64,000 nucleotides of DNA from contig NZ_NNBJ01000002.1 in assembly GCF_002803085.1 (NCBI RefSeq), positions 124,001 through 188,000 of the forward strand. Reading direction: 5' to 3'. Below are positions 9,080-18,219 of the stretch, piece by piece. This DNA is from Streptomyces sp. CB01201. Its GTDB lineage: Bacteria; Actinomycetota; Actinomycetes; Streptomycetales; Streptomycetaceae. The notes beneath the pieces were generated by a model, which was not told the DNA's origin, did no database searches, and was given only the letters and a program-made list of their open reading frames with translations. The position numbers were made by a program, and so were the translations under genes. Within the stretch, counting starts at the first letter, position 1; each line of letters starts with the position of its first letter.

Positions 9080-9786
9080 CGATCGATGCGGTGCCGGACG
9101 GCAGGAGCGCGGGGCGGGTCGTGGACCCGTACCGCAGCGGGGCGTTGCGCGAGCCGACGCGGGCGCCGGTGGCCGTCGGCGGTGACCCGGAGGCGGTCGA
9201 GCTGTACGGCCCGGTCTTCGGCACCACCGAAGTGACCTCCCTGGACGCGGACTTGACCCGCCGGCACCTGGCGGAGCCGCACGGTGAACGCATCACCGTG
9301 TCGGGACGGGTCCTCGACCGCGCGGGCCGACCGGTCCGGGGCCAGCTCGTCGAGATCTGGCAGGCCAACGCGTCCGGGCGCTACGCCCACCAACGCGACC
9401 AGCACCCGGCGCCCCTGGACCCGAACTTCACCGGTACGGGCCGGTGCCTGACGGACGCGGACGGCGGCTACGCCTTCACCACGATCCGGCCGGGCGCCTA
9501 TCCGTGGGGCAACCACGAGAACGCGTGGCGCCCCGCACACATCCACTTCTCGCTCTTCGGCCGCGCGTTCACCCAGCGCCTGGTCACCCAGATGTACTTC
9601 CCGGGCGACCCGCTCCTCGCGTACGACCCGATCCTGCACACGGTGAGCGACGCGGCGGCACGGGCTCGGCTGGTGGCCGCCTACGACCCCGAACTGTCCG
9701 TGTGCGACTGGTCGTTGGGGTACCGCTGGGACATCGTCCTCGACGGCCCGTCCGCGACACTGCCCGACCCGGAGGCGACCCGGTGA
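9076..9786 (+). CDS. pcaH: protocatechuate 3,4-dioxygenase, beta subunit
   Basis: Intradiol ring cleavage of protocatechuate to 3-carboxy-cis,cis-muconate with PcaG. The 236-residue product has the iron-site motifs of the beta subunit: a Tyr in [20 protein letters not shown] (about 140-160) and the two His ligands in HIH. The [15 protein letters not shown] segment typical of intradiol dioxygenases precedes them. ATG at 9076 overlaps the pcaJ stop (ATGA). The stop overlaps the pcaG GTG (GTGA), so the four pca genes are translationally coupled. Confidence 0.94.
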   Translation: MTIDAVPDGRSAGRVVDPYRSGALREPTRAPVAVGGDPEAVELYGPVFGTTEVTSLDADLTRRHLAEPHGERITVSGRVLDRAGRPVRGQLVEIWQANASGRYAHQRDQHPAPLDPNFTGTGRCLTDADGGYAFTTIRPGAYPWGNHENAWRPAHIHFSLFGRAFTQRLVTQMYFPGDPLLAYDPILHTVSDAAARARLVAAYDPELSVCDWSLGYRWDIVLDGPSATLPDPEATR

Positions 9787-10514
9787 CCGCCCCCATACCC
9801 GGCCCGGCCCCGGTGCCCGGCCCGGCCCCGGTGCCCGGCCCGGCCTCCGCGCCCGGCCCGGCCTCGGTGCCTGGCTCTGCTTCCGTGCCCGGCCCGGCCT
9901 CGGTGCCTGGCTCTGCCTCGGTGCCCGGCCCGGCCTCGGTGCCCGGCGTCGCCTCCACACCCGGGCCCACCCCCTCGCAGACCGTCGGGCCCTTCTACGG
10001 ATACGCCCTGCCCTTCCCCGGCGGCGGGGAGGTCGCGCCGAGCGGCGACGCGACCGCGATCACTGTGCACGGGTACGTGTACGACGGGGCCGGCGAGCCG
10101 GTGCCGGACGCGCTCCTGGAGTTCTGGCAGGCCGCACCGGACGGCTCGCTCGTACCCCGCCCCGGCTCCTGGCGCCGGGACCCCGCCTCGGGGGCCTTCC
10201 TGGCTCGCGACGGCCTCGACTTCACGGGCTTCGGGCGGGTCCCGACGGGCGCGGACGGTCACTGGACGCTGCGCACCCTGCCGCCGCCCCCGACCGCGCC
10301 CTACCTGTCGATCTGCCTGTTCGCCCGCGGCCTGTCCGGCCACCTCTTCACCCGGGCGTACGTCGAAGGGCTCGGCGGGGAGCGGGAGTTGAAGGGGCTC
10401 GCGGGCGACCGGGCCGAAACGTTGCTCGCGCGGCGGGAGGGGGCGGGGGTGTTCCGCTTCGACGTGCGGTTGCAGGGGGAGGGGGAGACGGTGTTCCTGT
10501 CCTTCGACCGCTGA
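9783..10514 (+). CDS. pcaG: protocatechuate 3,4-dioxygenase, alpha subunit, with hexapeptide-repeat N-terminus
   Basis: Alpha subunit of the dioxygenase. The conserved part begins at TPSQTVGPFYGYALPF (about residue 62) and continues through LLEFWQAAPDG and a C-terminal FDVRLQGEGETVFL. Length is 243 residues. The first 55 or so residues are not found in ordinary PcaG: they are about nine copies of a six-residue Pro/Gly/Ala/Val/Ser unit (PVPGPA, SVPGSA types), encoded by an 18-base DNA repeat. The GTG at 9783 overlaps the pcaH stop, so this extension is probably translated. A later start just before TPSQTVG cannot be excluded. Confidence 0.88.
   Translation: MTAPIPGPAPVPGPAPVPGPASAPGPASVPGSASVPGPASVPGSASVPGPASVPGVASTPGPTPSQTVGPFYGYALPFPGGGEVAPSGDATAITVHGYVYDGAGEPVPDALLEFWQAAPDGSLVPRPGSWRRDPASGAFLARDGLDFTGFGRVPTGADGHWTLRTLPPPPTAPYLSICLFARGLSGHLFTRAYVEGLGGERELKGLAGDRAETLLARREGAGVFRFDVRLQGEGETVFLSFDR
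9786..9965 (+). repeat. 18-bp tandem repeat inside the 5' end of pcaG
   Basis: About nine to ten imperfect copies of an 18-base unit (GCCCCGGTGCCCGGCCCG type), all in frame, encode Pro-Gly-Ala/Val blocks. All variants are multiples of three, so copy-number change keeps the frame. Confidence 0.85.
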
Positions 10515-11100
10515 CCGTCCTGGTCCCGGCGTCCCACCCACCCACCCGCCCGTGCGGCGGGGGTGAAGGGTTCGGCCCCGGGGCGCTGCCCCAGACCCCG
10601 GAGGGTTGCCCACCCACCCGCCCGTAGAGGGAGTTGAATGGACTAGGCCCTGGGGCTGCGCCCCAGACCCCCTTGAGGGGCTGCGCCCCTCGAACCCGCC
10701 ATTTCGGCTGCGCCTCCCGGCTCCCGGGGAGGTTGCCCCCCTCGGCTCCCGGGGAGGCTTGCCCCCTCGGCCCCCGGGGAGGCTGTGCCTCTCCGCCCCC
10801 GGGGAGGCTGTGCCGCTCCGCCCCAGGAACTGCGCGCAGCCCTCCCCGGACCCGCGGCCCGCATCCGCCAACGGCGCTCAACCCACCACCAGTGCTCAAC
10901 CCCCTCAACTCTGCTGAACGGGCGGGCGGGTGGGAAGGGAACCCCGGACCCGCGGCCCGCATCCGCCAACGGCGCTCAACCGACCACCAGTGCCTCAGCC
11001 CACCCAACCCCGCCGAACGGGATGGGGGTCCCCCCTGCTCATTAAGAGCTTGGGGGAGGGTGGGAAAGAACCCCCGCCCCCGCCCGCCCCAAGGATCCTC
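10515..11100 (+). repeat. 586-bp repeat-filled gap between pcaG and pcaL (no gene seen)
   Basis: No convincing coding region. It contains a duplicated CCCACCCACCCGCCCGT block (10533 and about 10608), GGGGCTGCGCCCCAGACCCC-type hairpins, three to four copies of a CCCGGGGAGGCT-containing unit (10720-10815), and a 35-bp direct repeat (GGACCCGCGGCCCGCATCCG and onward) at 10848 and 10946, 98 bp apart. At 11029-11057 is a TCCCCC/GGGGGA hairpin around ATTAA, a common Streptomyces intergenic element. In related operons, as I recall, pcaB occupies this position. Confidence 0.8.
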
Positions 11101-12459
11101 ATGCCACGACCCCACCTCGTACTCGCCCCCTCCCTCGGCACGGCCCACACGCTCTGGGCGCCTCAACTACCCGCACTCTCGGCCCGCTTCGAGGTGATCC
11201 CCTGGAACCTCCCGGGCCACGGAGACGCCCCGGCATCGGCCCTGAACCCAGGACCGGGACCAGGACCAGGACCAGGACAAGGGCAAGGGCAAGGACCGGA
11301 ACCAGAACCGGGTCCGGGGCCCAAGTCGGGGCCCGCCCGTATCGAGGCGCTGGGGGAGCTGGTTCTGGCGCGGCTCGACGCGCTCGGCGTCGGCCGGTTC
11401 GCCTTCGCCGGAGTCTCCCTCGGCGCAGCCGTCGGCGCGTGGCTGGCCGCGCACCACCCCGAGCGCGTCGAATCCCTCGCCCTGCTCTGCACCTCCGCCC
11501 ACTTCGGGCCGCCCGAACCCTGGGCCGAGCGGGCCGCAGCCGTGCGGGCGGGCGGGCTCGGGGCGGTCGCCGACAGCGCCCCGGACCGCTGGTTCACCCC
11601 GGGCTTCCCGGCCCCGGGCAACCTCCTCGCCGAGCACCACCGCGTGGACCCGGAGGCGTACGCCGTCTGCTGCGAGATCCTCGCCGGGCTCGACCTGCGC
11701 CCCGACCTGGCCCGCATCACCGCCCCCACCCTCGTCCTCGCCGGCCGCGACGACACGGCCACTCCGCCCCCGCACGCCCGCGAACTCGCGGACGGCATCC
11801 GCGACGCCCAGCTCGTCGAGCTGCCCCGCGCCGGGCACCTCGCCAACGTGGAGCGGCCCCGAGCCGTGACCGAAGCCCTGCTCCAGCACTTCACGAGCAC
11901 CCACCCCGATCCCCTCCGCCAGGCCGGCGAGAGCGCCCGCCGCTCGGTGCTGGGTGACGCCCACGTGGACCGGGCCCAGGCCCGTACGACCCCCTTCACC
12001 GCCCGTTTCCAGGACTTCATCACCCGCTACGCCTGGGGCGAGATCTGGGGCGGGAGCGACGTCGAGGTCGCCGCCGGGGGCGAGGTCCCGGGCCCGGGCC
12101 GGGCCGGGGGCCGGGCCACCCTGGACCGCCGGACCCGCAGTGTCATCACGCTCACCGCGCTCGTCGCGGGCGGACACAAGGACGAGCTGGCCCTGCACGT
12201 GAAGGGCGCGCTCCGCGGCGGCCTGAGCCCCGACGAGATCGCCGACGTACTGCTCCAGTGCGCCGTGTACTGCTCGGTGCCCGCCGCCAACTCCGCCTTC
12301 GCCGTCGCCGAACGGGCGATCAGCGAGTACGCAGCGCATGAAGCCCAGGAAGCCCAGGAAGCCCAGGAAGCGCAGGAAGCGTCGCACGGAGCGGACTACG
12401 TGCAGGCGGCGCACCGAGGCGCCCCCGAACAGACCCGTACCGATGGGGAGGACGACTGA
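11101..12459 (+). CDS. pcaL: PcaL fusion: 3-oxoadipate enol-lactonase + 4-carboxymuconolactone decarboxylase
   Basis: A 452-residue fusion of two pathway steps. The N-terminal alpha/beta hydrolase (about 1-275) has the nucleophile elbow GVSLGA and His in AGHLAN. The C-terminal carboxymuconolactone decarboxylase domain (about 310-420) has ARTTPFTARFQDFITRYAWG and the helical LALHVKGALRGGLS. A Pro/Gly/Gln/Glu repeat tract (PGPGPGQGQGQGPEP) is inserted at about 50-75 of the hydrolase, in a loop. The tail carries an EAQ tripeptide repeat followed by acidic residues. ATG at 11101 follows AAGGA. The pobA ATG starts one base after the stop. Confidence 0.92.
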   Translation: MPRPHLVLAPSLGTAHTLWAPQLPALSARFEVIPWNLPGHGDAPASALNPGPGPGPGPGQGQGQGPEPEPGPGPKSGPARIEALGELVLARLDALGVGRFAFAGVSLGAAVGAWLAAHHPERVESLALLCTSAHFGPPEPWAERAAAVRAGGLGAVADSAPDRWFTPGFPAPGNLLAEHHRVDPEAYAVCCEILAGLDLRPDLARITAPTLVLAGRDDTATPPPHARELADGIRDAQLVELPRAGHLANVERPRAVTEALLQHFTSTHPDPLRQAGESARRSVLGDAHVDRAQARTTPFTARFQDFITRYAWGEIWGGSDVEVAAGGEVPGPGRAGGRATLDRRTRSVITLTALVAGGHKDELALHVKGALRGGLSPDEIADVLLQCAVYCSVPAANSAFAVAERAISEYAAHEAQEAQEAQEAQEASHGADYVQAAHRGAPEQTRTDGEDD

Positions 12460-12460
12460 C

Positions 12461-13750
12461 ATGCCCGGCCGCGAAGAGCGAACCCTCCCCGCCCGCACCA
12501 CCGTCGCCATCATCGGCGCCGGCCCCGCCGGGCTCCTGCTGGCCCGGCTGCTCCACAACGCGGGGATCGACTGCGTGGTCCTGGAGAGCCGCGACCGCAC
12601 GTACATCGAGCAGCGCCAGCGTGCCGGCATCCTCGAACAGGGCACCGTCGACGTGCTGCGCGCCGCCGGCGTGGGGGACCGCATGGACCGCGAGGGCCTG
12701 CCGCACGACGGCATCGAGCTGCGCTACGACCGCCGCTCCCACCGCATCGACTTCCCGTCCCTCACTGGCGGTCGCCGTGTGATGGTCTACGCCCAGACCG
12801 AGGTGGTGAAGGATCTGGTGGCCCGGCAGGTGGTGGACGGACCGCCGTTGCTGTTCGGGGCGGAGGTGGTGGGGGTCGACCTGGAGGCGGGCGACGGCCG
12901 CGCCGCCGTCGTCCACTACCGGTCGCCCGGCCGCCACCGCGAGCCCGGCCGCGAAAGCCTCCGCCCCGACCGCCCCGACCGCCCCGACGCCACCCTCACC
13001 TGCGACTACGTCATCGGCTGCGACGGCTCCCACGGGGTCTCCCGCGCCGCCGTCCCCGCCGCACTGCGCACCACGTACGAGCGGGCGTACCCCTACTCCT
13101 GGCTCGGCATTCTGGCCCAAGCTCCGCCCGTGTACGGCGAGTTGATCTACGCGCACTCCGACCGCGGCTTCGCCCTCGCCAGTATGCGGTCGGCGAGCGT
13201 GAGCCGGCTCTACCTCCAGGTGCCCAACGGGACCGACCCCGCCGACTGGCCCGACACCCGCGTCTGGGACGAGCTGGACGCCCGCCTCGCCACCGACGCC
13301 GACCCCGGGTGGAAACTGGAGCGCGGCTCGGTCGTCGTCAAATCCGTTCTGCCAATGCGGAGTTGGGTGACCGAAACCATGCGGTACGGGCGGCTCCTGC
13401 TGGCCGGGGACGCCGCTCACATCGTGCCGCCCACCGGCGCCAAGGGGCTGAACCTGGCCGTCGCCGACGTCGTCGAGCTGTCCCGCGCGCTCGTCCAGCG
13501 GCACGTCACCGGCTCGACGGAACGCCTCGACGCGTACTCCGCGACATGTCTGCGCCGGGTGTGGCGGGCCGAGCACTTCTCGTACACCATGACCGAGCTG
13601 CTGCACGCGGATCCGGCGCAGTCCGCGTTCCAGACCCGGCTGCAACTCGCGCAGCTCGACCGCATCGCCCACTCCCGGCACGCCGCGGCCGAGCTGGCCG
13701 AGAACTACACGGGTCTGCCGATGGTCCCGCCGTCCCCGTACGCGAGCTGA
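12461..13750 (+). CDS. pobA: 4-hydroxybenzoate 3-monooxygenase
   Basis: FAD-dependent hydroxylation of p-hydroxybenzoate to protocatechuate, feeding the pca genes upstream. The 429-residue protein has the three flavoprotein hydroxylase motifs: GxGxxG (IIGAGPAGLLLARLL, about 12-26), the DG motif (VIGCDGSHG) and the GD motif (LLLAGDAAHIVPPTGAKGLN). A short Arg-Pro-Asp repeat (RPDRPDRPDA, about 170-180) sits in a loop before the DG motif. ATG at 12461 has a GGGGAGGA ribosome-binding site in the end of pcaL. The 3' end overlaps the convergent downstream gene by 46 bp. Confidence 0.94.
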   Translation: MPGREERTLPARTTVAIIGAGPAGLLLARLLHNAGIDCVVLESRDRTYIEQRQRAGILEQGTVDVLRAAGVGDRMDREGLPHDGIELRYDRRSHRIDFPSLTGGRRVMVYAQTEVVKDLVARQVVDGPPLLFGAEVVGVDLEAGDGRAAVVHYRSPGRHREPGRESLRPDRPDRPDATLTCDYVIGCDGSHGVSRAAVPAALRTTYERAYPYSWLGILAQAPPVYGELIYAHSDRGFALASMRSASVSRLYLQVPNGTDPADWPDTRVWDELDARLATDADPGWKLERGSVVVKSVLPMRSWVTETMRYGRLLLAGDAAHIVPPTGAKGLNLAVADVVELSRALVQRHVTGSTERLDAYSATCLRRVWRAEHFSYTMTELLHADPAQSAFQTRLQLAQLDRIAHSRHAAAELAENYTGLPMVPPSPYAS

Positions 13751-14217
13751 GCCTCGCCCGCGCTCTCGCCGCACGCACGCAGCCGCACCTGGGTGATCCC
13801 GCTGATGTACCGCGCCCCGCACCGGTCGGACGGCACCACCAACTGAGCCCCTACGCCGTCCAGTTGGTTGCCGTCCAGGGTGGTGGCGAGCAGCACCGGC
13901 GAGTCGCCGAAGTCCTCGTCGATCTCGGCCCAGGACAGCACCGTCGCGTGTCCGTCCTCGCCGGTGATCTCCAGCAGGAAGCGCGATCGGTCCTTGCGGC
14001 GGGCCGGGTCGAAGCCCGGTCCCGCCTCGGTGATCACCTCGCGCAGCAGGGGACCCGTGAAGGTGTGCGCCCGCGGCCCGCTGGTCGCGCAGTCGAAGGT
14101 GACGGCCGCGGTCCGCTGCGGCCACCGCTCCCGCAGCTCGGCCACGCTCAGCTCGATGGGTCGGCCCACCGCACCCACTACCGCAATGTGCCGCTCGGCC
14201 ACGCGTTTATGAGTCAT
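13705..14217 (-). CDS. small molybdopterin-dependent oxidoreductase-fold protein
   Basis: A 170-residue protein resembling a lone sulfite-oxidase-type molybdopterin domain. It has a Cys in VTFDCATSG (about 45), a GPLLREVI segment, and ITGEDGHATVLSWAEID followed by LLATTLDG, the pattern seen in small Oxidored_molyb proteins. No signal peptide or other domain is seen. ATG at 14217 (MTHKRV) is used; an in-frame ATG 24 bases upstream is possible. It converges on pobA with 46 bp of overlap. Substrate unknown, and the small size means it might bind the cofactor without catalysing a known reaction. Confidence 0.6.
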   Translation of the reverse strand: MTHKRVAERHIAVVGAVGRPIELSVAELRERWPQRTAAVTFDCATSGPRAHTFTGPLLREVITEAGPGFDPARRKDRSRFLLEITGEDGHATVLSWAEIDEDFGDSPVLLATTLDGNQLDGVGAQLVVPSDRCGARYISGITQVRLRACGESAGEAQLAYGDGGTIGRPV

Positions 14218-14385
14218 GTACGAGATTATGGCTCGCATCTGCCGTTTTGCATCAGGGGTGCGCGAGACCCTGTTCCGCCGACCGCTGCCCGCCCGGACGC
14301 ACGGCCGGGCCGCGCACCGTCCCCCACCGTCTCCCGCCCGCGCCCGCACCTTCCTCCAACCGCCGTGACCTGCCACGCTGTTGCG

Positions 14386-14928
14386 ATGACAGAGGTGTTC
14401 TTGCGGCGGCTGTCCCGATGGCAGGCCGAGCAGCAGAGGGAATCCGTCGCGGACTTGTACACGGCGGCGTACGACGATGTGCCGGGCGTCGAGCCCCTGG
14501 AGCGGAGCGGGTTCCTGCGCCGCTTCGCCGAAGACGTCCAGCGTCCCGGCTTCGACATGATCATCGCGGGCGATCCGTTTCTGGTCGGCTGCGTCTACGG
14601 CTACCCGCCCGGACGCGAGGGCGAGTGGTGGCACGGCTTCCGCGGTGCGGCGACCGATGGCACCGAGGAACTCGCCACCGCCGACCGGGTGTTCGCGCTC
14701 GCCGAGCTGATGGTGCTGCCCAGTCGCCGCCGCACCGGCATCGCGACCCGCCTCCAGGAGCGTCTCCTGCAACGCCAGGAGGCCGATCTGATCACCACCC
14801 TGATCCCCGCCACGGACACCGCGGCGGCCGCGGCCTACGCCTCCTGGGGCTGGACCCGGTCCCCGCTCACCACACCGCCCCCGCAGGGCCCCGCCCTGGA
14901 CGCCTGGATCCGCCGACCGGCGGGGTGA
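14386..14928 (+). CDS. GNAT-family N-acetyltransferase
   Basis: A 180-residue protein with the GNAT pattern. It has a central strand FALAELMVLPSRRRTGIATR (about 104-123) holding the R/Q-x-x-G-x-G/A acetyl-CoA loop (RRRTGIA), then LIPATDTAAAAAYASWGW, the typical C-terminal helix before the last strand. The substrate cannot be told. ATG at 14386 begins the conserved N-terminus. It lies between a divergent molybdopterin-fold gene and the convergent MocR gene and is not obviously part of either neighbour. Confidence 0.8.
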   Translation: MTEVFLRRLSRWQAEQQRESVADLYTAAYDDVPGVEPLERSGFLRRFAEDVQRPGFDMIIAGDPFLVGCVYGYPPGREGEWWHGFRGAATDGTEELATADRVFALAELMVLPSRRRTGIATRLQERLLQRQEADLITTLIPATDTAAAAAYASWGWTRSPLTTPPPQGPALDAWIRRPAG

Positions 14929-14968
14929 GGGCGCCGCGGGCCGGGGGCGCGGCCGGGATCCGTGACGG

Positions 14969-16444
14969 TCAGCCGCCCGCCTCCCGGTACGCCTCCCCCA
15001 GCGCCAGCATGCTCTGGCCGAGCCCCGAGCACGCCACCGTGGCGTAGCTGAGGACCAGGGCGGGCGGCCGGGCGGTGTCCGACAGGGTGTAGAAGCTGCC
15101 GCCGCGGGTCAGGACCGAGCGGCGGCGGGCCGCACGCAGCAGGGCCTTCTCCTCGATGTGCGGCGGGAGTTGGACGTATGCCTGGAGTCCGCTGTCGCCT
15201 CCGGTGAGGCGGGCGCCGGGCAGGCAGGCCTCCGTCTGGCGGCGGATGGTCTGGCGCCGCCGGTGCAGTTCCGTGCGCAGCTGGCGCTGGTAGCGGTCGA
15301 GCGCGCCGGTGTCGATGAAGCGGGCGAAGGTGAGCTGTTCGAGGCCCGAGCAGCCGATGTCCCAGCCGGCCCGCACGTACTCGACCGACGCCATCAGCTC
15401 GGAGGGCGCCGCCAGCCAGCCGAGCCGCAGCGCCGGGGCCAGCGTCTTGCTCGCGCTGCCCGCGTACACCACCCGGTCGGGCGCGAGGCTCTGGAGCGCC
15501 GGGAGCCGGTCCGAGCGGTGCAGGAAGGCGCTGTCGAAGTCGTCCTCGATGATGTAGCCGCCGACCTCGCGGGCCCAGGCGATCAGCCGCTCCCGCCGGG
15601 GCACGCAGAGCCGCACCCCGGTCGGGAACTGGTTGCCCGGCGTCAGCAGCACCGCCCGCGCGCCGCTCTGCTCCAGGACGTCGACCCGCAGCCCGTCCTC
15701 GTCGACCGGGATGCCGATCACCCGCAGCCCCGAGCTGGTGACGAACTCGCGCTCGCCCGGGTGCCCCGGGTCCTCCACCGCGAGCGTGGTGTGGCCCCGG
15801 TCCAGGAGCACCCGGCAGATCAGGGCGAGGCCCTGGGCGAAGCCCGCGGTGACCATGAGGTCCTCGGGCCGGCTGCGCACCCCGCGCACCCGGCCGAGAT
15901 AGCCGGCGAGGACCCGCCTGGCCTGCGGGACGCCGGCCGGCGGGGAGTAGCCGAGTTCCTGGTGGCCGGCGTCGGAGACCACGGCCGTCATGCAGCGGAT
16001 CCACTCCTGGCGCGGGAAGTCGACGACGTTGGACGTTCCGGTGCGCAGGTCCCACATCGCCTCGGGCGCGGTCTCCGGGTCGGGCGGCACCAGGCGCGAG
16101 GCCGAGTCGGCAGCGCCGGCCCGCTCCGCGACCGTCGTGCCCGAGCCGTGTCTGGTCTGCAAATAGCCCTCGGCCGACAGCTGCTCGTACGCCTCCACCA
16201 CGACGCTGCGGGACACCCCTATATCCAGTGCCAGTTGGCGGCTGGACGGAATCCGGGTTCCCGGCCACAAAGTTTGATCCTCAATTAGTTTGCGCAGCGA
16301 ATTGCGTATTTGAACGGCGAGCGGAAGGCGCGATTCGCGGTCCAGGGTGAGGGCTAGCTGTAGCGGCAAAGTGGTCTTCTCTCCGGAGGCCGAAGTGGTA
16401 TGGCTGGGCCGGTCCCACATTTGATGGAGTCGTTGAGCACACAC
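14969..16444 (-). CDS. MocR-type GntR/aminotransferase-fold regulator (left flank of the biosynthetic locus)
   Basis: A 491-residue regulator: a GntR winged HTH (about 30-105; IPSSRQLALDIGVSRSVVVE and GYLQTRHGSGT), a short linker, then a fold-type I aminotransferase domain with the PLP Lys in GSASKTLAPALRLGW (about 330). MocR proteins bind PLP or PLP-amino-acid adducts and usually control PLP-linked or amino-acid genes. It is divergent from the pabB-like gene with 164 bp between, so that operon is the likely target. ATG at 16444 is used; a second in-frame ATG lies at 16420. It is one of two MocR genes bracketing the locus. Confidence 0.85.
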   Translation of the reverse strand: MCAQRLHQMWDRPSHTTSASGEKTTLPLQLALTLDRESRLPLAVQIRNSLRKLIEDQTLWPGTRIPSSRQLALDIGVSRSVVVEAYEQLSAEGYLQTRHGSGTTVAERAGAADSASRLVPPDPETAPEAMWDLRTGTSNVVDFPRQEWIRCMTAVVSDAGHQELGYSPPAGVPQARRVLAGYLGRVRGVRSRPEDLMVTAGFAQGLALICRVLLDRGHTTLAVEDPGHPGEREFVTSSGLRVIGIPVDEDGLRVDVLEQSGARAVLLTPGNQFPTGVRLCVPRRERLIAWAREVGGYIIEDDFDSAFLHRSDRLPALQSLAPDRVVYAGSASKTLAPALRLGWLAAPSELMASVEYVRAGWDIGCSGLEQLTFARFIDTGALDRYQRQLRTELHRRRQTIRRQTEACLPGARLTGGDSGLQAYVQLPPHIEEKALLRAARRRSVLTRGGSFYTLSDTARPPALVLSYATVACSGLGQSMLALGEAYREAGG

Positions 16445-16608
16445 ATTCGTCGCCAGGGGAAAACGGCGGGTGGGGGTGGGACGGGGGAGTCCGGCGCGAA
16501 CGGCCCGGACATGCGTGACGTGCGGAGCCGGGCCAGCGGCGCCCCGTCGATGTGCATGGTCATTCCTCGAAGCCCCTGCGGTCCAGTCGGATCAGGAAGG
16601 CTTTCGGC

Positions 16609-18219
16609 ATGTCCTTGTTGTCAGATCTAGCGGAACTGTCAGAAGTGCCAGCGTACGATGCGGAATTGTGTCCCGACGAAGCGGTCGTGAACATTCCGGT
16701 CCGAGTGGTTTCCGAGGAACTCCCGCAGGTGGAAGCGCTGGGCCTGTACGAGGCGCTCTCCCGCACCCGGGAAGAGGGCGACGTCTATCTCTTCGAAAGC
16801 CTCGACGGTCCCGACCAGGACCGCCACTACGCCGCCGTGGGATACGGCCGCCTCGCCGAGCTGCGCATTCACGCCGACCGGCTGGAACTCGCCGCTCCCG
16901 GCGCGCTCGGCGACCGGCTCGCCACCGCGCTGACGGCGACCGTGGGGGAGGGCGGCCGGGCGGTCGCAGGTGCTACGGACGGCACCCGGCAGTGGCCCGT
17001 GCGCGACTCCGGCACCGTCTGGCGGGCGCTGCGCACCGTCCAGGCCCTGTTCGACGTCGACACGGCCGTGCCCACCGGCACCTTCGCCTTCGGCTTCCTC
17101 ACCACCCTCTCCTACGAGGCGGCGTGGGCGATGGAGGAACTGCCCACGAGCCAGGCCGACGCGGGCCTGCCGCGCTGCACGCTCACCCTCTTCAAGGACA
17201 CGGTCTGGTACGACCTGAAGCGCGGCGGCGTACGTCATCTCGCCGCCTCCGGGCCCCAGTTGACCATCACGCCGGGTCAGCCGTCGCTGCGTACGGTCGT
17301 CGAGGCCGTACGAGCTGCGGGAAACGGGGGCGGCGGCGGGCAAGGGCGTGCGGGCGACGAGGGCGTCCCGCAGGCGCCGGTGGCGAGGTCCGTCCGGGAC
17401 ACCGTGGACGAGGCCACCTTCATCGAGCGGGCCGAGCGCTGCCTGCACCACATAGGCATCGGGGACAGCTACCAGATACAGATAGGCCATCGCATCGACG
17501 TGGAAACGGAGTTGACCCCGCTCCAGGTCTACCGGAGGCTGCGCCACCGCAACCCGTCGCCCTACATGTACCTCGTGCCCTGGGCCGGGCGGACCGTGAT
17601 CGGGGCCAGCCCCGAGCTGTTCATCCGGGTCGAGGACGACGCCATCTCGATGCGGCCCATCGCCGGCACCGCGCGCCGCGCCGCCGACCCGGACGAGGAC
17701 GCCCGCAGGGTGGCCGAGCTGCGGGACAGCGCCAAGGAACAGGCCGAGCACATCATGCTGGTCGACCTGTGCCGCAACGACATCGGCCGGGTCTGCGAGC
17801 CCGGCACGCTCTCCGTCGACACCATGATGGAGGTCGAACCCTTCGCCTACGTCCACCACTTGGTGTCCACCGTCTCGGGCCGGATCAGACGCGGGACGGA
17901 CGTGTGGGCGGCCATCTGTGCGACGTTCCCGGCCGGCACGATGACCGGCGCGCCCAAGCTGCGCGCCATGGAGATCATCGACGACCTGGAGGAGCACCCG
18001 CGCGGCATCTACGCGGGCGCCCTCGGCCTCGTCGACGTGCGCGGCTTCGCGGTGCTCGCCCTGTGCATCCGCACCGCCGTCCACGACGGCGTCCGCTACA
18101 GCACCCAGGCCTCGGCCGGCATGGTCGCCGACTCCGAGCCCGCCGCCGAATGGCGCGAGACGCTCGCCAAGATGAGCGCCACCTACTGGGCCCTGACCGG
18201 CGAGGAGCTGCTGAAGTGA
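16609..18219 (+). CDS. aminodeoxychorismate/anthranilate synthase component I-like (PabB family)
   Basis: Chorismate-using amination subunit, 537 residues. The chorismate-binding domain holds PIAGT (350-354), LVDLCRNDIGRV, VHHLVSTVSG, FPAGTMTGAPKLRAMEI and a C-terminal ASAGMVADS. VHHLVST is PabB-like, but E. coli PabB has Lys in PIKGT where this has Ala, as TrpE does. The residue therefore does not settle between 4-amino-4-deoxychorismate and 2-amino-2-deoxyisochorismate chemistry. The PapB-like mutase downstream favours the 4-amino product. ATG at 16609 follows AGGAAGG; an upstream ATG at 16552 lacks such a site. A Gly-rich loop (GNGGGGGQGR) precedes the catalytic domain. Its stop overlaps the amidotransferase gene (GTGA). 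Confidence 0.88.
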   Translation: MSLLSDLAELSEVPAYDAELCPDEAVVNIPVRVVSEELPQVEALGLYEALSRTREEGDVYLFESLDGPDQDRHYAAVGYGRLAELRIHADRLELAAPGALGDRLATALTATVGEGGRAVAGATDGTRQWPVRDSGTVWRALRTVQALFDVDTAVPTGTFAFGFLTTLSYEAAWAMEELPTSQADAGLPRCTLTLFKDTVWYDLKRGGVRHLAASGPQLTITPGQPSLRTVVEAVRAAGNGGGGGQGRAGDEGVPQAPVARSVRDTVDEATFIERAERCLHHIGIGDSYQIQIGHRIDVETELTPLQVYRRLRHRNPSPYMYLVPWAGRTVIGASPELFIRVEDDAISMRPIAGTARRAADPDEDARRVAELRDSAKEQAEHIMLVDLCRNDIGRVCEPGTLSVDTMMEVEPFAYVHHLVSTVSGRIRRGTDVWAAICATFPAGTMTGAPKLRAMEIIDDLEEHPRGIYAGALGLVDVRGFAVLALCIRTAVHDGVRYSTQASAGMVADSEPAAEWRETLAKMSATYWALTGEELLK

